A DNA stretch of 64,000 bases from Basidiobolus meristosporus CBS 931.73 (GCA_002104905.1 MCFE01000335.1:1-64000); one strand, 5' to 3'. Counted from the stretch's first letter, positions 20,639 through 33,422 are shown. The notes: generated by a model from the sequence alone, not told the origin. Made by a program: numbers and translations.

Positions 20639-22160
20639 ATGCTTGATTCCCATCCAAATCCCACTACTGACAGCAGCAGAAGAATGCTTAGACAACAGCT
20701 TGCTTTGAAATTCAGTGCAACAAGTGGGCTTCATCCACAAAAGGCCCTGTTGACAGTGCACCCACTAATGGTAATAATGCAAACTCCTCAGGCTCTTGGT
20801 CAAGTAGGCAACTGCAAATGTCTGCAGCACTGCAAGCAGACCATGATGCTCAGGTATATGAGAATAGAGCAAATGCAGTACCTCTGATGGATAACCAGCA
20901 AATGGCTGTCACAACTTCACCACCACCAGTATCAGCAAGTATATTGCCAGCTCATACAAAAGCACTAATGAGGCAAATTAGTGCAGTGACAAATAGGATG
21001 GATGCATTGGCCCAGAAGAATCAGCAAGTTGTCCAGAAACAGGATGAGCAGCATGGAAACTGTTCTATGAGCATTATTCTGGACTCAAAAAAGCAAATGG
21101 ATCTTGGACTGGCATTGGCATAATGAGCAGGTATCTCAAGAATAGCAGAAACAATTAAAGGCAGGAATATCCGGGTGCCATAGTCAAAGACAAGCAGCTT
21201 CCTCAGGACCCAGTTACATGCGGACCAAAAGCTATAAACAAGTGGCAAAGAAGCATCAAGTAGCCACAAGAGTACTAGTAAGTAGCAAGCAGGCAGAAAA
21301 AGATGAACCAGTCCTACATGTAACAAAGAGAATGGGTAGGTGCATTGAATAAGCACTCATTCAAGGTATCAGTGAAGTAGATGAAAGTAATAAGCAATAG
21401 CAGCTTCCTCAGGAATGTGCCATAACAAGGGCTGAAAGCTCAAAACATGCAGCAAATAAGTGTTAGGTTGCCAGCAGAGTGCTGGTGAGGGACAAGCAGG
21501 AAGAAATGGATGCATCAGTGCAGCACCTATCATGGAGAAAGCATAGTACGATACAAGAAGCACTCTGGCAAAGTAGCAGCAAAGAACTGGCAGTGACAAA
21601 GGAGAAGTAAAGGGAAAGAAGTCTACCTAAGATGGAGACAGGGAAGCAAGGGAAAAAGCTGTAGCACTCACCAGTTAATGTCATAAGCCTGGAATAGGCT
21701 GAATCCCATGTTAGCCAAGAACAATTACAAAAAAGACAACAGCAGTTTTCCTAACAGTTGGAAATGCTGCCAGTTGGGCTACACTCCCATGAGGCAGACA
21801 ATTTTGCAGCAAAAGGAGGTTTGTCTACCACAGCCTCCACATTGCAGTTGGGTCATAGCAAAATGTATCTCCCCCTTAGACTTGTACATTACCACAATGT
21901 CCTCCATTGTAAACAGAGTGGAGATCACGCCAACAGAAATGCAACATATCAAGAACTTCAATGACTATCCCCATACCTATAGTGGAGTTCCTGGGACAAT
22001 AACAGGCACAGCCAAAGATTGCAGCTCCTCTTCACAAGGGTGCAATACCAGTGCAGTCAGCAACATCAAACATTTAAAAAGAACGCTTGCAATCGCAATC
22101 CCAGTACCATTAAGAAAAAAAATTAAGAGAAGGCCATCAAAATATCATTATAAGATCTGC
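20639..22160 (+). pseudogene. Second gene (ORF2) of T1, broken
   Basis: It starts with the Ser/Thr/Gln-rich N-terminus shared by all T copies (SHPNPTTDSSRRMLRQQLAL) and runs through VTNRMDALAQKNQQVVQKQDE to the C-terminal region shared with T3. Frameshifts separate the open pieces 20639-20887, 20818-21123 and 21708-22163. The function is unknown. Confidence 0.5.
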
Positions 22161-22189
22161 TGAATCCAAGTTTTTCAAAATTGGCAACT

Positions 22190-22507
22190 CTCAACATCTC
22201 TGTTGTTAGCTGATGGCCAAGCAAGCAAAAGAATTCTGCAGGAGGAGACTAGGTCAACAAACATCCATTCTAAATTTGGTAATTAGCTGCCCATTACTTC
22301 CATCAAAAATTACATTAACATTTAAACCAAAAACATCAGCTGAATACTAGCAAAACACCATGATAATACCAGCCAAATTCTAGCTCAAAGTCAGATGAAT
22401 GCCAGGTTTGAGATATTTCATAGGGGATTGACACTACCACACACTCAGAAATGGTTAAACCAATAAACAATGATATTCCATTAATTATCAAAGACAATCC
22501 TTGACAA
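22190..22507. repeat. Dispersed repeat D, copy 2
   Basis: It shares the CAGGAGGAGACTAGG segment and flanking sequence with 15271-15420 in the same orientation. It lies between T1 and T2. No coding content is recognised. Confidence 0.45.
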
Positions 22508-22579
22508 TCCCTATGAAAAATAATTTGGTCCTGCAGATGGATCCAATTCCAATCAAGATCACACAATGAGGCTGTCTTA

Positions 22580-25500
22580 ATGCTAGCAGCTTAGAATTAT
22601 TGACTCTCTACACAATCCTATGACAGGATTGTGATGGTAATTTGCTGAATTTACCAGCAAATAGAGTAAAAAACTTGACAGTGTCTTAGCAGTCTTTTGA
22701 CAAGAATTTCATAGCATTTTGAAGGTCTCAATGAACCCAACATTTATTTGAATACACCTAACCAGCCAATACATTCAAGTTTCTTGTCATACAAGAAACT
22801 TGATAGTGTTCTGACAGCCTCATTACTGACCTCTGCTGGTATTATACTGGCAGTACATTGAGCAGCAGCTAGCTCTGTGTAATGCTACCATACCAATTTA
22901 CCAAATTGTATTTCCATTTGCTACCTCCCCTTGCACCATTTGTATACTCCACTATAAAATCACCCCTCTTTATTTACTTACCCACTACTACCATGGGTAT
23001 TCCACACATAGTTTGTATAAAAAAAGCCATGGTATCCTGCTTACTAACCTCTACATATGCACACATCTACTGCAGTTAACATATATCTATCATATCAGCT
23101 TTGTGTCATTTCAGTGTGATACTTGTAAAGTTGCCATATACCTTGTATTGATGGAGACATATATCTTTCAAACATATTCTTGGTTGCTGTTGCCTTTGCC
23201 ATGAATAACTATTGAACATTGGCAAAGAACCTTTTGGTGTATTGCCAATATATTACTTGTCCCTGCTCAATTCTAGGCCCCCTGATAGGTATATTCTGCC
23301 ACTTCTTTGCGTAAACTCTGTATTAATGGTGTAGAAACTGGCTTATGACCAAGAGGAACCTGTCTTACTTTGGTAAGGTTGTCCCAATAGAAATTAGTTG
23401 CTTGTGTGTTCCACCTAACATTATATTACTTAGCTATTCACCCATACATAGGGGCTGCTTAGCCTCTTATTGACTAAGGCACAGGTGTCTCCATGTTCAC
23501 ATTGGTATTTTGTATCTACTGGCTCTTCCTGGCTGTCCTCTATGTGCCTACTCATAAAATCAATGATGGACTTGCAGGTTATATTCTTAGTTAGATTGGG
23601 ATATGGTGGTACCTGCAACTTGAATTGTCTTCCTATCTCCCCACACATTTGCTTCATAGAGAGCTCCCAAAATGTGAAGCAAGGCCCAGTATTCTCTACA
23701 TATCAAGCAAGATTGGGTGGAGAATAGATGCAGTAGCAGCACAGATCTATGCATTCAACTATACACTTGTAATATAGCTGCTCAAATGCAGTTACATACT
23801 CCTTACACAGAAATTGTAGATGCATCAAGTTGGCTTTGTGATTGGCTTCTGGTTAACTATTCCTACAATGCTGACATATGACTCCTAATGCTTCTGGTGT
23901 ACTGTTGGTAGAAATAACTTTAGAAGGTCACTTGAATAAATACATATTTAGTCCATCCAGTTCCTGCATATGTTTGGTTGTAAATGCATATGAATATTAA
24001 TAGGCACCTGTGAGAAGTACTTTGGGTGGCAGATACTCTGTAGTGTCTTGCCAATTCTTTTAAATTTCTCTGGTAACTTAAAGGCTCATTTAGCATGAAA
24101 TGCCCCATTTACAATTGGTCACTAGCATAGGGATATTGCTGAAAGGCCAATATATTGTTCCAAATGGAAAGTCTTTCCTCCAACAGATACTCTCCATCAA
24201 AAGTATCTGCAGTTTCTGATTAGCTCCATACCTGAACCAATGGCTAAGAGCTTGCCAACTTTGCTGCAATTGCATGCTGACTTCTGTACATTCTCTTTGT
24301 GGGAAGATGGTGTTTTTAGTGTTTGTATTTGGATAACAGTAATATGTGTGAATCTTGGAGTAAATCCCCTAGATCTCACAAATTTGACAGCAATACTGTC
24401 CATTGTGCCTGGAAAAACCTGTTATCTTGCTGATGGCTGGGTATCTCCAATGCATAAAATAATATGCACTTTACATAACAGCCATTTACTGTTATCCTGC
24501 TGGAAAGCATTCAAAACTCATCCAGCAATGGATAAAAGTAACTGTTCAGGTTGAATGGTACTTCAGGCCCAGATACCAGTGAGACTACCATCAGATTCTG
24601 GCTCTGATACCATAAGATAGGTGGCAGATTCAGGTTGATCAGAATCAGTGGCCAGGAGGATATGCTGTTATTGTACTTGTTTAATGAGAGACTATTGAAT
24701 GCCAAGGCAAAGGCACAGTCATACATTCCTTCAAAGTAGCCCTTGCTTCCTAGCTGCTTGTAATATTTGCCACCAAATGTATTTGATATGCTTGAGCTTG
24801 ATTAATACCAAGTGCAGTACTTAATAGCTTCACAATACTTGTTTGACTCTATGAGCTTCTTGGTATAGGGTATTACAGGAATATATCCAGAGTGCGAAAA
24901 ATGTTTTCCCCCAATTGTGGTGGATTCCTGACAAGTTGGACACCTTGCAACAGAGGCATTTTCTGATATGAATGCCATGCAACTGTTAGCACATGCTGTT
25001 AAAATGATGGTCTCTTGGTCATATGTTGCCAGCTGCATGATGGTCTTCATATATACTATACACATGGTAAGTTGCATCCCAGGATGATTTTGGCAAGAAG
25101 TAGCTGTAAGTCCTTAATGCCCCCATTACTGATAAAAGTGAAAATGTGCCACTTCTCTAGCCCCAACATAACATCATTCACCAGTAAATGGATAACTGGG
25201 CTCACCCAATTCCATAAAGTATCTGTGGCATTTTTTCCAGAGGTGTTGTCTCATTGCATAATGGGATTTTGCCAGGCTCATGCAGGGTACTGTTGTTAGG
25301 GAACATTGACTCACAATCCATCAGTGAGCCTGCTAATTCAGAGCTATCACTTTGTGTACTATATTCAGAAGGCTGGGGTGAGCCCAAAGGCATCACAAAC
25401 TCTCTTAACTCTGTTTGCACAAGGTGACAAGTAGGGCCAAATGCTGTTACAGAAATATCAAGTGGCTGGCAAGATATTGTTGGTACTGTAGTAAATGGTA

Positions 25501-25663
25501 AATGGTCAAATATGACTTGTGTGGCAAAACACTGACCATGATCCTTGGAGTACTTCTTATGCTGTCCACATGCTTCATGGCTGAGAGGCCTGCTACAATA
25601 GCCCCATGGCTTTTTTCTCTTCTCTTTTGGCATGGAATCAAAGTAGTCTTGTCCATGGGGCAA
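22580..25663 (-). pseudogene. Tnp2-like transposase remnant of T2
   Basis: Open minus-strand pieces include an N-terminal part at 25663-25202 (Cys/His-bearing, SHEACGQHKKY), the segment NLPPILWYQSQ...SGPEVP at 24726-24511, and C-terminal MKQMCGEIGRQFKL...PYPNL at 23657-23430, which matches the conserved tail of Tnp2/Plavaka-type transposases (MERxCG...P-Y-NL). Many stops separate them. These transposases belong to the DDE/CACTA-related superfamily and act on the terminal repeats of the element. Confidence 0.6.
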
Positions 25664-25875
25664 ACAGTTTAACAGTCCACAACATAATGCTATTATATCA
25701 CTTTTTTGTCAAAACCCATGTGAATTTAAGACAGTATTGTACTTGAGACTCTGCAACTACATGAATGTAAGATTCAATGATGACCTTCTGTAGTAAGCAT
25801 TATAAATAAAGTTGTGGCACTACATAACATGTATATAACACCATTTCCCCTTTGGTTTAAATCACTTCCATATAT

Positions 25876-26127
25876 ATGCCGCCAAAAAATAAAGCAAAGT
25901 TGTCTGGTTCCCAACCAAATCCCACAGCTGACAGCAGCAGAAGTACATTTGGACAACAGCTTGCTTTAGCATTCAGTACAACAAGCAGGGCTGCAACTAA
26001 AAAAGACCCTGTGGACAGTGTGCCCACTGAAGGGAATAATGCGGACTCCTCAGGCTCCCAGTCAAGTAGGCAATTGAGAATCTTGGCGGAGCCACAAGCT
26101 GATCATATTTCAGAGGCATATGAGAAT
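25876..26127 (+). pseudogene. ORF2 N-terminus of T2, cut by T3
   Basis: It reads MPPKNKAKLSGSQPNPTADS and continues open to the T3 junction. It is the best preserved N-terminus of the ORF2 family and shows the likely start codon. The tail after the junction is displaced to 35338. Confidence 0.55.
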
Positions 26128-26199
26128 CCCTATGAAAAATAATTTGGTCCTGCAGGGTGGATCCAATTCAGATCAGCCGTCAAGATCCTGTTTAGAGTC

Positions 26200-29100
26200 C
26201 GTCATAATAACAGCAGCTTGGAATTAGTGACCCTCTTAACAATCTTATAACAACATCATGAAGGTGTTTTGCTAATTTTACAGCCAAATAAAGGGATAAA
26301 ACTTGACAATATTTTATTGGTGCTGTAACAATATTTACATGGTATTGTTGCAGTCTTTCAGCACTCTATAACTATGTTAAGTAAATCCAGTTGGCCAGGA
26401 CATCCAGTTGCCTTATATGGCAAGAAACTTGACAGTATTTTGATGGCCTCACAGCAAGACTCTGATGGCATTATATTGGCACAATGATGGCTTACCACTG
26501 GTTCTGTATAATGCTACCATACCAATTTACCAAATGGTATTTCCTTTTTCTACCTCCTCTTGTGGAATTCATATATTCCACTGTAGTATCACCTTTCTTT
26601 ATTTGCTTACCCACTACCACCTTGGGTATTCCACATATAGTTCAAATCAAAAACAAATATGGCCTCCTGCTTGCTAACCTGTACAAATATGCACACCTGC
26701 TGCAATTGACATACTTCTATAACCTCAACTTTACGGCTTTTTAGTGTGATACTTGCAAAGTTGCCATATACCTTGTATGGCTGGTAACATATACATCCTG
26801 CAAACATATGCTTGGTTGTCACCACTTTTGCCATAAATACCTCCTGAACATCCATAAAGAACTTCTTGGTATTTAGCCAATATATTCCTTCTCCCTGCAG
26901 GATTCTAGTCCCTCTTATAGGTGCACTCTGGCTTTTGTTTGTGTGAATTCAGCAATGAATGATATAGAAGCTGGCTTTTGACCACAAGTGATCCAGCATA
27001 TCTTGGTGGAGTTTTCCTGATAGAAATTAGTTGCTTGTTACACCAAACCCAACTTTGCATTACTTAACTGATTACCCATTGATTGGGGCTGCTTAGCTTC
27101 TTAATGCCATAGGATAGGTGTCTCCATGTGCACATTTGTCCTCAGTATTTTCCAACTCTTTCTGGCTGTCCTCCATGTGCCAACTCAACACATTCATGAC
27201 AGACTTAAAGGTAATATTCTTAATGAGATTGGGATATGGTAGTACCTACAACTTGACTCATCTTCCTATCTCCCCACACATCTGCTCCATAGGAAACTCC
27301 CAAAAGGTGAAGCAAGGCCCAATAGTCTCCACACACCATGCAAGATGGAGTAGAGAATGGATACAGTAGCAGCAGGGATCTATGCGTTCAGCTTTATGTT
27401 TGTAGTATAGCCGCTCAAATCCTGTTACAAACTCCTCACCCAACAGCTGTAGATGCATTAAGTTGGCATTAGTGATCTGCTTCTGAATAAATATTCCTAA
27501 AATGTCCACATATGACTCCCAATGCTTCCAATGTACTCTTGGTAGGAATGGCTTCGGAACACCACTTGAAAAAATACATATCTAATTTATCCAGTCTTTG
27601 CATTTGAATTGCTTCATATGCGTATGAATATTAATTGGAGCCCATGAGAAGTACTTAAGGTAGTGGATACTCTGTAACATCTTGCCACTTCTTTCATATT
27701 TCTCCAGTATCTTGAAGGGCTCATTTAGCTTGAATGCACCATGTACAACTTGGTCATCAGTATAGGGATTGCTGAAAAGCAAGCACATTGCTCCCAGTGG
27801 AAAGCTTTTGCTCCAACAGATAACTGCTATCTTAAGTATCTCTGGTTTCCAATTGATTCCATATTCCAGCTGATGGTTTATAGCTTGCCAACTTTGCTAC
27901 AATTGCATGCTTACTTCAGTATGTTCTCTCTATGAAAAGATGATGTTTTTAGTGCTGGTGATTGGTAATAATAATCTGTGTGAGTTATAGAGTAAATCTG
28001 CTGGATCTCACACATTTGACAGCAATGCCATCCATTATGCCCAAAAAACCTGCTATCTTGCTAATGGCTGGGGCATCTCCAATGCAGATAATGATATGCA
28101 CTTTACATGACAGCCATTTACCGTTATCCTGCTGGAAAGCATACAAAATTCATCCAGCAATGGTTACAGGTAGCTATCCCAGTTGGACGGTGATTTAGAC
28201 CCAGATACCAGTGAGACTACCTTCAAATTATTGCTCTGATACCGTAAGATGGGTGGTAGATTCAGATTGCTGAGAATCAGTGGCCAGCAGGATTTGCTAG
28301 TAGAGTACTTGTTTAATGAGAATATACCAAGTACTAAAGCAAAGGCATGGTCATACATAACTTCAAAGTAGCCCTTGCTTCTTGGCTGTCTGTAATGTTT
28401 GCCATCAAATATATTGGATATGTTTGTACTTGATTGCTACTGAGTGCAGTACTGTATAGCTTTGCAATATTTGTTGGACTGCAACAGCTTCCTCATATGG
28501 GGTATGACCAGAATATATCTGGAGTGTGTACAATGTTATCCATCAATGGTGGTGGATTCCTGACAATTTGGACACATTACAATGGTAGCATTTTTGGATG
28601 TGAATGCCATGCAACTGTTAACAGATGCTGGAATCAGGACAGTCTCTGGATCATATGTTGCCAGCTGCATGATGGTTGTCTACTTGTACCATGTACCTGG
28701 TAAGTTGCATCCCAGTATGATTTTGGCAAGAAGTAGTAATAAATCCTCAAAGCCCCCATTACTAATATTAGTGGAAACATGCCACTTCTATAGCCATAAC
28801 ATTACATCATACCACAGTAGATGGATTACTGGGCTCACTTGGCTCCATAAGTTATCCTTGGCATTTGTTTCAACAGGTGTTGTCTCATTGCATATAGGGA
28901 CTTGACCAGGCTCATAAGAGGTACTGTTGTTAGGGGAGATAGGCTCAAAATCCATCAGTGAACCTTCTTTATCAGAGGTATCACTCTGCAGGCCATATAC
29001 AGAAGGCTGAGGTGAGCCTAGAGGCATCACAAACTCACCTGACTCAGTTTGTGCAAGGTGACAAAGATGGCCAGGTGCCAATATAGAAGTTTCAACTGGC

Positions 29101-29320
29101 TGGCAAGATAATGTTGGTACAGTGGAGACCAATACATGGTCAAATATGACTAGGGTGGCAAAACACTGGCCATGATCCTAGTAATACTTCCTATGCAGTT
29201 TGCATGCTTCATGGCTGTGAGGCTTGCCACAATAGCCACATGGTCTTTTCTCTCTTCTTGTACAGCGTTGAGTCAAAGTAGTCTTGTCCATGAGGCACAT
29301 AGTTTGACCTTCAACAACAT
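26200..29320 (-). pseudogene. Tnp2-like transposase of T3, broken
   Basis: Minus-strand open pieces carry the family motifs in order. An N-terminal domain lies near 29132-28788. NLPPILRYQSNN...VVSLVSG is at 28358-28164. A core segment with HSLLHLAWCVETIGPCF and MEQMCGEIGRQ is at 27509-27240. The last two match the conserved C-terminal core of fungal Tnp2/Plavaka-type transposases (LLHIxxxIxxxGPxW...MERxCGxL). The reading frame is interrupted many times. Confidence 0.65.
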
Positions 29321-29329
29321 AACACTATT

Positions 29330-29513
29330 ACATCACTTTTTGGTCAATACTCATGTGAACTTAAGACAGTCTTGTATTTGAGACATTGTACCTATATGAA
29401 TGCAAACTTCAATGATAACCTGCCATAGTAAGCATTGTAAATAAAGTTGTGGCACCACATACACATGTATATGTAACACTATTTCCCCTTTGATTTGACT
29501 CACTTCCATATAT
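29330..29513. promoter_or_regulatory. Bidirectional promoter region between the two T genes (T3 copy)
   Basis: The same approximately 180-bp block occurs at 20440-20638, 25680-25875 and, shortened, 39720-39818. It has an ATTTCCCCTTTGATTTGA motif and a TATATATG just before the ORF2 start. Conservation among copies suggests the shared promoter of the divergent genes. Confidence 0.5.
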
Positions 29514-29994
29514 ATGCTGCCAAAAAATAAAGCAAAGTTATCTGGTTCTCAATCAAACCCCACCACTGATGGCAACAGAAGAACAGTTGGACAGCAGCTT
29601 GCTTTGACATTCAGTGCCACAAGCAGGCTACATCCAAAAAAGGCCCTGTGGACAGTGTGCCCAATGAAGGTAATAATGCGGACTCCTCAGCCTCTCAGTC
29701 AAGAAGACAATTGAGAACCTCTGCAGAGCCACAAGCTGACCATTATGCTCAGGCAGATGAGAATGTAGCAAACACAGTTCCCTCAGTTGAAGATCAGCAA
29801 GTAGCCATGATAACATCACCACCACCCATATTAGCAAGCTTGTTGTCAGCTCATACCAAAGCATTAATAAAGCAATTAGGTGCAGTGGGTGATAGGATAG
29901 ATGCAATTGCCCAGAGGAATCAGGAAAAAGTCCCAAAACAGGATGAGCAGATAATACATGTAGAGCAGTCAATACTACAGGTAGAGAAAGCAGT
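29514..29994 (+). pseudogene. ORF2 of T3, N-terminal half before the Harbinger insertion
   Basis: It reads MLPKNKAKLSGSQSNPTTDG, shifts frame near 29640, then continues through SVEDQQVAMITSPPPILASL and QEKVPKQDEQIIHVEQSILQ to the Harbinger insertion at 29995. The predicted protein is Gln/Ser-rich with a heptad region. No family is recognised. Confidence 0.5.
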
Positions 29995-30167
29995 AGACTT
30001 GTTCCGTTGGATAGTGCCACACAGTGCCAGCCGGTTTATAGTGCCGGATCAATCTGGCACTATCTGGCACTATAATTTCTACCATGATGCCAGTGGTATG
30101 ATACAGTTACTGGTAATTTTACTCAATCTTACTTATGTTGCTCAGAATAGTGCTTTCCTTGCTTTAT

Positions 30168-31052
30168 TTACTCTTCATAATGCTCCAGACACATTTCTCT
30201 CAGTGGATGTCTTCTTGTATGAACATACTGTGCATTAATAAGTATCTTAACTATTTTACCTATTCTGCTGTTTTCATCTATATATGACTTTCCTCTGTAT
30301 TTACCTGCCAATATGCTGAATCTCTTCAGATATCCAAATGTGTGCTCTACCCTTACTCTGAAATGATTAAATATCTCATTGTAGAGCTTCTGCTTCCTGC
30401 TAAGCACACCATTCCTTGGCTTCCTATAAGCTGTAATACATCCTAATCTCTGACAATCCTCTCCTATATAGGCCAAGTCTGCCATACATTTCTCCCCTCT
30501 ACTGAATTCAGGATGATTCTCTACCCAGAGTGCTTTGTCATGCCTACTTCCAGCAAATGGCCCACTAAACCAGATGATGTTACCCTCAATGTCAGACAGT
30601 GCTTGAAACTTCACACAGTGTGCCTTGTACTTGCCAGAATAAAAGTGCCTCTGCCCTCTAGAAGGTCTGTTAATCCTCACTGGGAAGGTATCCAAAATAC
30701 TCCTGATATGGAACCTGTTGCTGAACACTCTGGGATATGGAAGTCTATTGGAGCTTCTGAACCTAGTATTCCAAGCTTGCTCTAAGTCATTCATACCCTC
30801 TGCAAGGTGGTTCTCCATTGCTGTCAGCTGGGAATGAAAGCTTCTAGGACTTTCGTTGCCATGGATGGTGGGATGAAACCTTGTAGGGCAATAGTTCTTT
30901 TAATAGCAGAGAAGCTTAACAAGGGATCTCCTTGAGTAGATTGGGGTTGATGGTCCACAGTACTTGGAATAGATCTCCTCCAGTGTGTCAAAAGGAAATC
31001 CAGTGGTAGTGATGGGATTGATGAGAAAAGACCATTCAGATGAGTAAGTCAT
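30168..31052 (-). pseudogene. Harbinger-type DDE transposase, one stop (copy 1)
   Basis: From ATG 31052 (MTYSSEWSFLIN) to 30168 this is a 294-residue frame, matched by an equal-length frame at 38599-39483. Family landmarks of DDE_Tnp_4 are visible: DTFPVRINRP (first Asp region), YSGKYKAHCVKFQ, GSRHDKALW (second Asp), YNEIFNHFRVRVEHTFGYLK (Glu). A single in-frame TAA lies at 30900-30902, where copy 2 has TAC. From Met 30818 on the frame is open. It is short for the family (usually over 350 residues), so an upstream exon may be missing. Expected role: cut-and-paste transposition. Confidence 0.8.
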
Positions 31053-31411
31053 ATTAAAATTGATGGATGATTGTATGGAGGTGGTTTGAATCGATTTGGC
31101 GCAATCTGCGTTATTTATCTGATTTTTAACACATTATGGTTAAATCTCCATCAATTGCCATGTATCCCATCATTATGTCGCAAAAATCATCCGCAAACAA
31201 TGCCTTGGTACTTTTATTGATGCTTTAATCATAGGTCTATAATCTAATAGGAAATCTGCAATTGATGTGATCTGATCCGTGTCAACGCAATCCAAGATGC
31301 ATCATGCATAATATATGGAAAATTCAACAATCACTTTAGTTTTCATATATATTTCATATAAGACCAGGTTGATGCCAATATACTGCTGTATAAGTATCCA
31401 AATCCGTTGCT

Positions 31412-32674
31412 ATGGTCCCCATACCAAGCCTCAACTCATCTTTAGTACAACCCAGACAAAACCCATCCCCCAGCTCACTAGCGCGGTCCGGACCGGAGAA
31501 GTCGATGTCGGATCCGTTCAAGTTCTCCCCAAATGATTTTAGTATGGCCCAAGTGTCTATGATGTGCCTTCATACAGATATTTGGGCACTACTGATTAAT
31601 CTAGCAGAACTAGATACCTCAGAGAGTTGACAAAGATGGAAGAATTTGAGTAGAAAGCTGTGGCATGAGTTCTACATCAAGATGCCAGCCGATGTATGTA
31701 AAAAGATATATAACAAGACAAGTATTGAAATCAAGAATGAGCTGAGAGTGAGGGGATTTGACGAGGAAGCCGCGCGGGAACAATTTTGCGCGCAATTTGC
31801 ACAGTACGGGCCGGACGCGTCCGTTTGTGCCTCAACTTTGGGAACCAAAGAGATTTTGAATGAATTTTTGCCTCAAATGACTAATGTACTACGTGATATA
31901 TTAGTAGAGCTAAGTGGCTTCTGAGAGCAATATATGCAGGACTCATCCAGGCAACAGCTCCAAAGTATGAGACAGAGGGTAAGTGAATACCTTGAGGAAT
32001 CAGATGGTGAGCTTCAGGAGGAAGAATACAGACTGCAAGCAACATTGTCCAGATTGCGCCAGCACGCCTCGCTGGATTCCCTAACATCTCTTGCAACCAC
32101 AGCACGCCGGCGCACGTCAGTCCAGACCATGCCAACACCCTTTAACAGAATGCCCCGCGTTGAGTCAACGTGCATTGAGTCAACGCGCGTCGGGTCAACG
32201 CACGCGCTTCAGAGCAAAACTACCAGAACTCGCCAAACTGCTCATTTAGACACAAGTCCATTGGAGCGGACTGAGTCACGTCAACATGTGGCATCACATT
32301 GAACTCAGCCAAGGGCCATCTCAACGCGTCAAGGCGCGCCTGCGCGTGCCGTTTCGCCTGACCATCAGCAAGTTACTTCTGGTGAAATGACTGATGATGA
32401 CCAACATGAAGTGACTCAACCACTGGAGCCCTTGGCAAGTAAAAGAACGCGTCAGCGCGTAGCACTACAGGCCGGTTCAGTTGGTTCAGTCGGAGTGATT
32501 CAGCGCGGCCAAGCTGCAGCATTGCACTCATCAACTAGGAGGCAAAATACTGACTACAAATACACAAGTAGCCAAGATGATAGTCAGCCAGGAAGTAGTA
32601 TAGGTGTGCAAAGTGAGTCACTACCAAATGCTTCAGTAGTAATCCCTGTGAGAAAAAAACCCAGGAGAAGATGA
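31412..32674 (+). pseudogene. Harbinger accessory gene, broken by three stops (copy 1)
   Basis: Divergent from the transposase. Landmarks are SDPFKFSPNDFSMAQVSMM, WKNLSRKLWHEFYIKMP, LGTKEILNEFLPQMTNVLRD, a Gln/Glu-rich helix (SMRQRVSEYLEESDGELQEE), and a basic end VRKKPRRR. PIF/Harbinger elements usually carry a Myb/SANT-like DNA-binding protein as second gene. The WxxL...W spacing of the central segment is compatible, but I cannot confirm it. TGA codons lie near 31629, at 31922-31924 and at 32300-32302. The last is shared by all three copies and may be the true end. Confidence 0.6.
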
Positions 32675-33422
32675 TGCGATTGCTTTGAATCGCTCACATT
32701 TGTAATGATCCCAACAGCCCTTTTTTTTTTGCAATCTGAATCAAGCCATTGCAAATCAGTGATCATCAAATTTTTGATATAAGTAATATCAAGGACATCT
32801 CACATTTGAGACAGAACCCCTATAAATAAACACCCTGCATATATATACGTCATCTGTAATACCAGTGCAGCTATTGGATCTGTTTCGCACCTACACAATC
32901 GCTTGCATGCTAGCTATGACACCTTGCCCAATCACTAGGATCAGGGACTTACTTGCTCAATGGGCTAAATGGGATATTTGATGGCAAATCAGGTAGCTTT
33001 TTCAGTAGTCAATGAGCCAATTGGGGGCTGCCAGCTTCAGGATACTTTTGGACCAATTAACCACTGAGATACCGTCCAATTGGAGTGAGGGTAACCAAAA
33101 TGGTAAGTATCAGTGTAGTTTATAGTGTGATACACATTTATTTCCATTTACATTAAAGAAACATATCCAAATACCGGATTTTACCTGCCATTATAGTGGT
33201 ATCTGATCGCGCACGTGATGCAAGCATTACAAGTTGGCGCAATCATCTGCGCCAACCTCATCGTGTCAGATTGTGCCATAGTGTGCGAGATTGTCCCGCA
33301 TAGTGCAAAATTGTCCAAGAACGATCCTGCCTTCTGGTAGCTATAATATTGCGCCCGATTGTTCTTTGCAACCAGCGGATCACGCCGCACGCCCTGGCAT
33401 GGTACGATGGAACAAGTCTAGT

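Larger units (their letters stand above)
17138..22189. mobile_element. DNA transposon T, copy 1 (T1), with LTR B insertion
   Basis: The left end (CCCTGTGAAAAATAACATAG) matches the ends of T2 and T3. The minus-strand half, to about 19396, is a broken Tnp2-like transposase gene. It is cut from the bidirectional promoter (about 20440-20638) by an LTR B-like insertion at 19397-20388. The plus-strand half, 20639-22160, is the second gene, with an internal deletion of about 330 bp relative to T3. Both genes are inactive. Confidence 0.65.
22508..26127. mobile_element. DNA transposon T, copy 2 (T2), split by T3 and truncated
   Basis: The left end reads CCCTATGAAAAATAATTTGG near 22508. The minus strand carries the transposase relic up to about 25670, then the promoter region, and the plus strand carries ORF2 from 25876. 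ORF2 is interrupted at GAGAAT (26127) by T3, and its sequence resumes at AATGTAGCAAAGGCAGTAC (35338-35356), showing that T3 inserted into T2. Confidence 0.7.
29995..33419. mobile_element. PIF/Harbinger-like element, copy 1
   Basis: Ends are AGACTTGTTCC (left) and GGAACAAGTCT (right). AGT flanks both sides (29992-29994 and 33420-33422), a 3-bp target duplication. It is 3425 bp long, inserted in ORF2 of T3, and carries two divergent genes: a DDE transposase (minus) and an accessory gene (plus). The accessory half keeps many CpG sites, unlike the rest of the repeat compartment. Confidence 0.85.
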
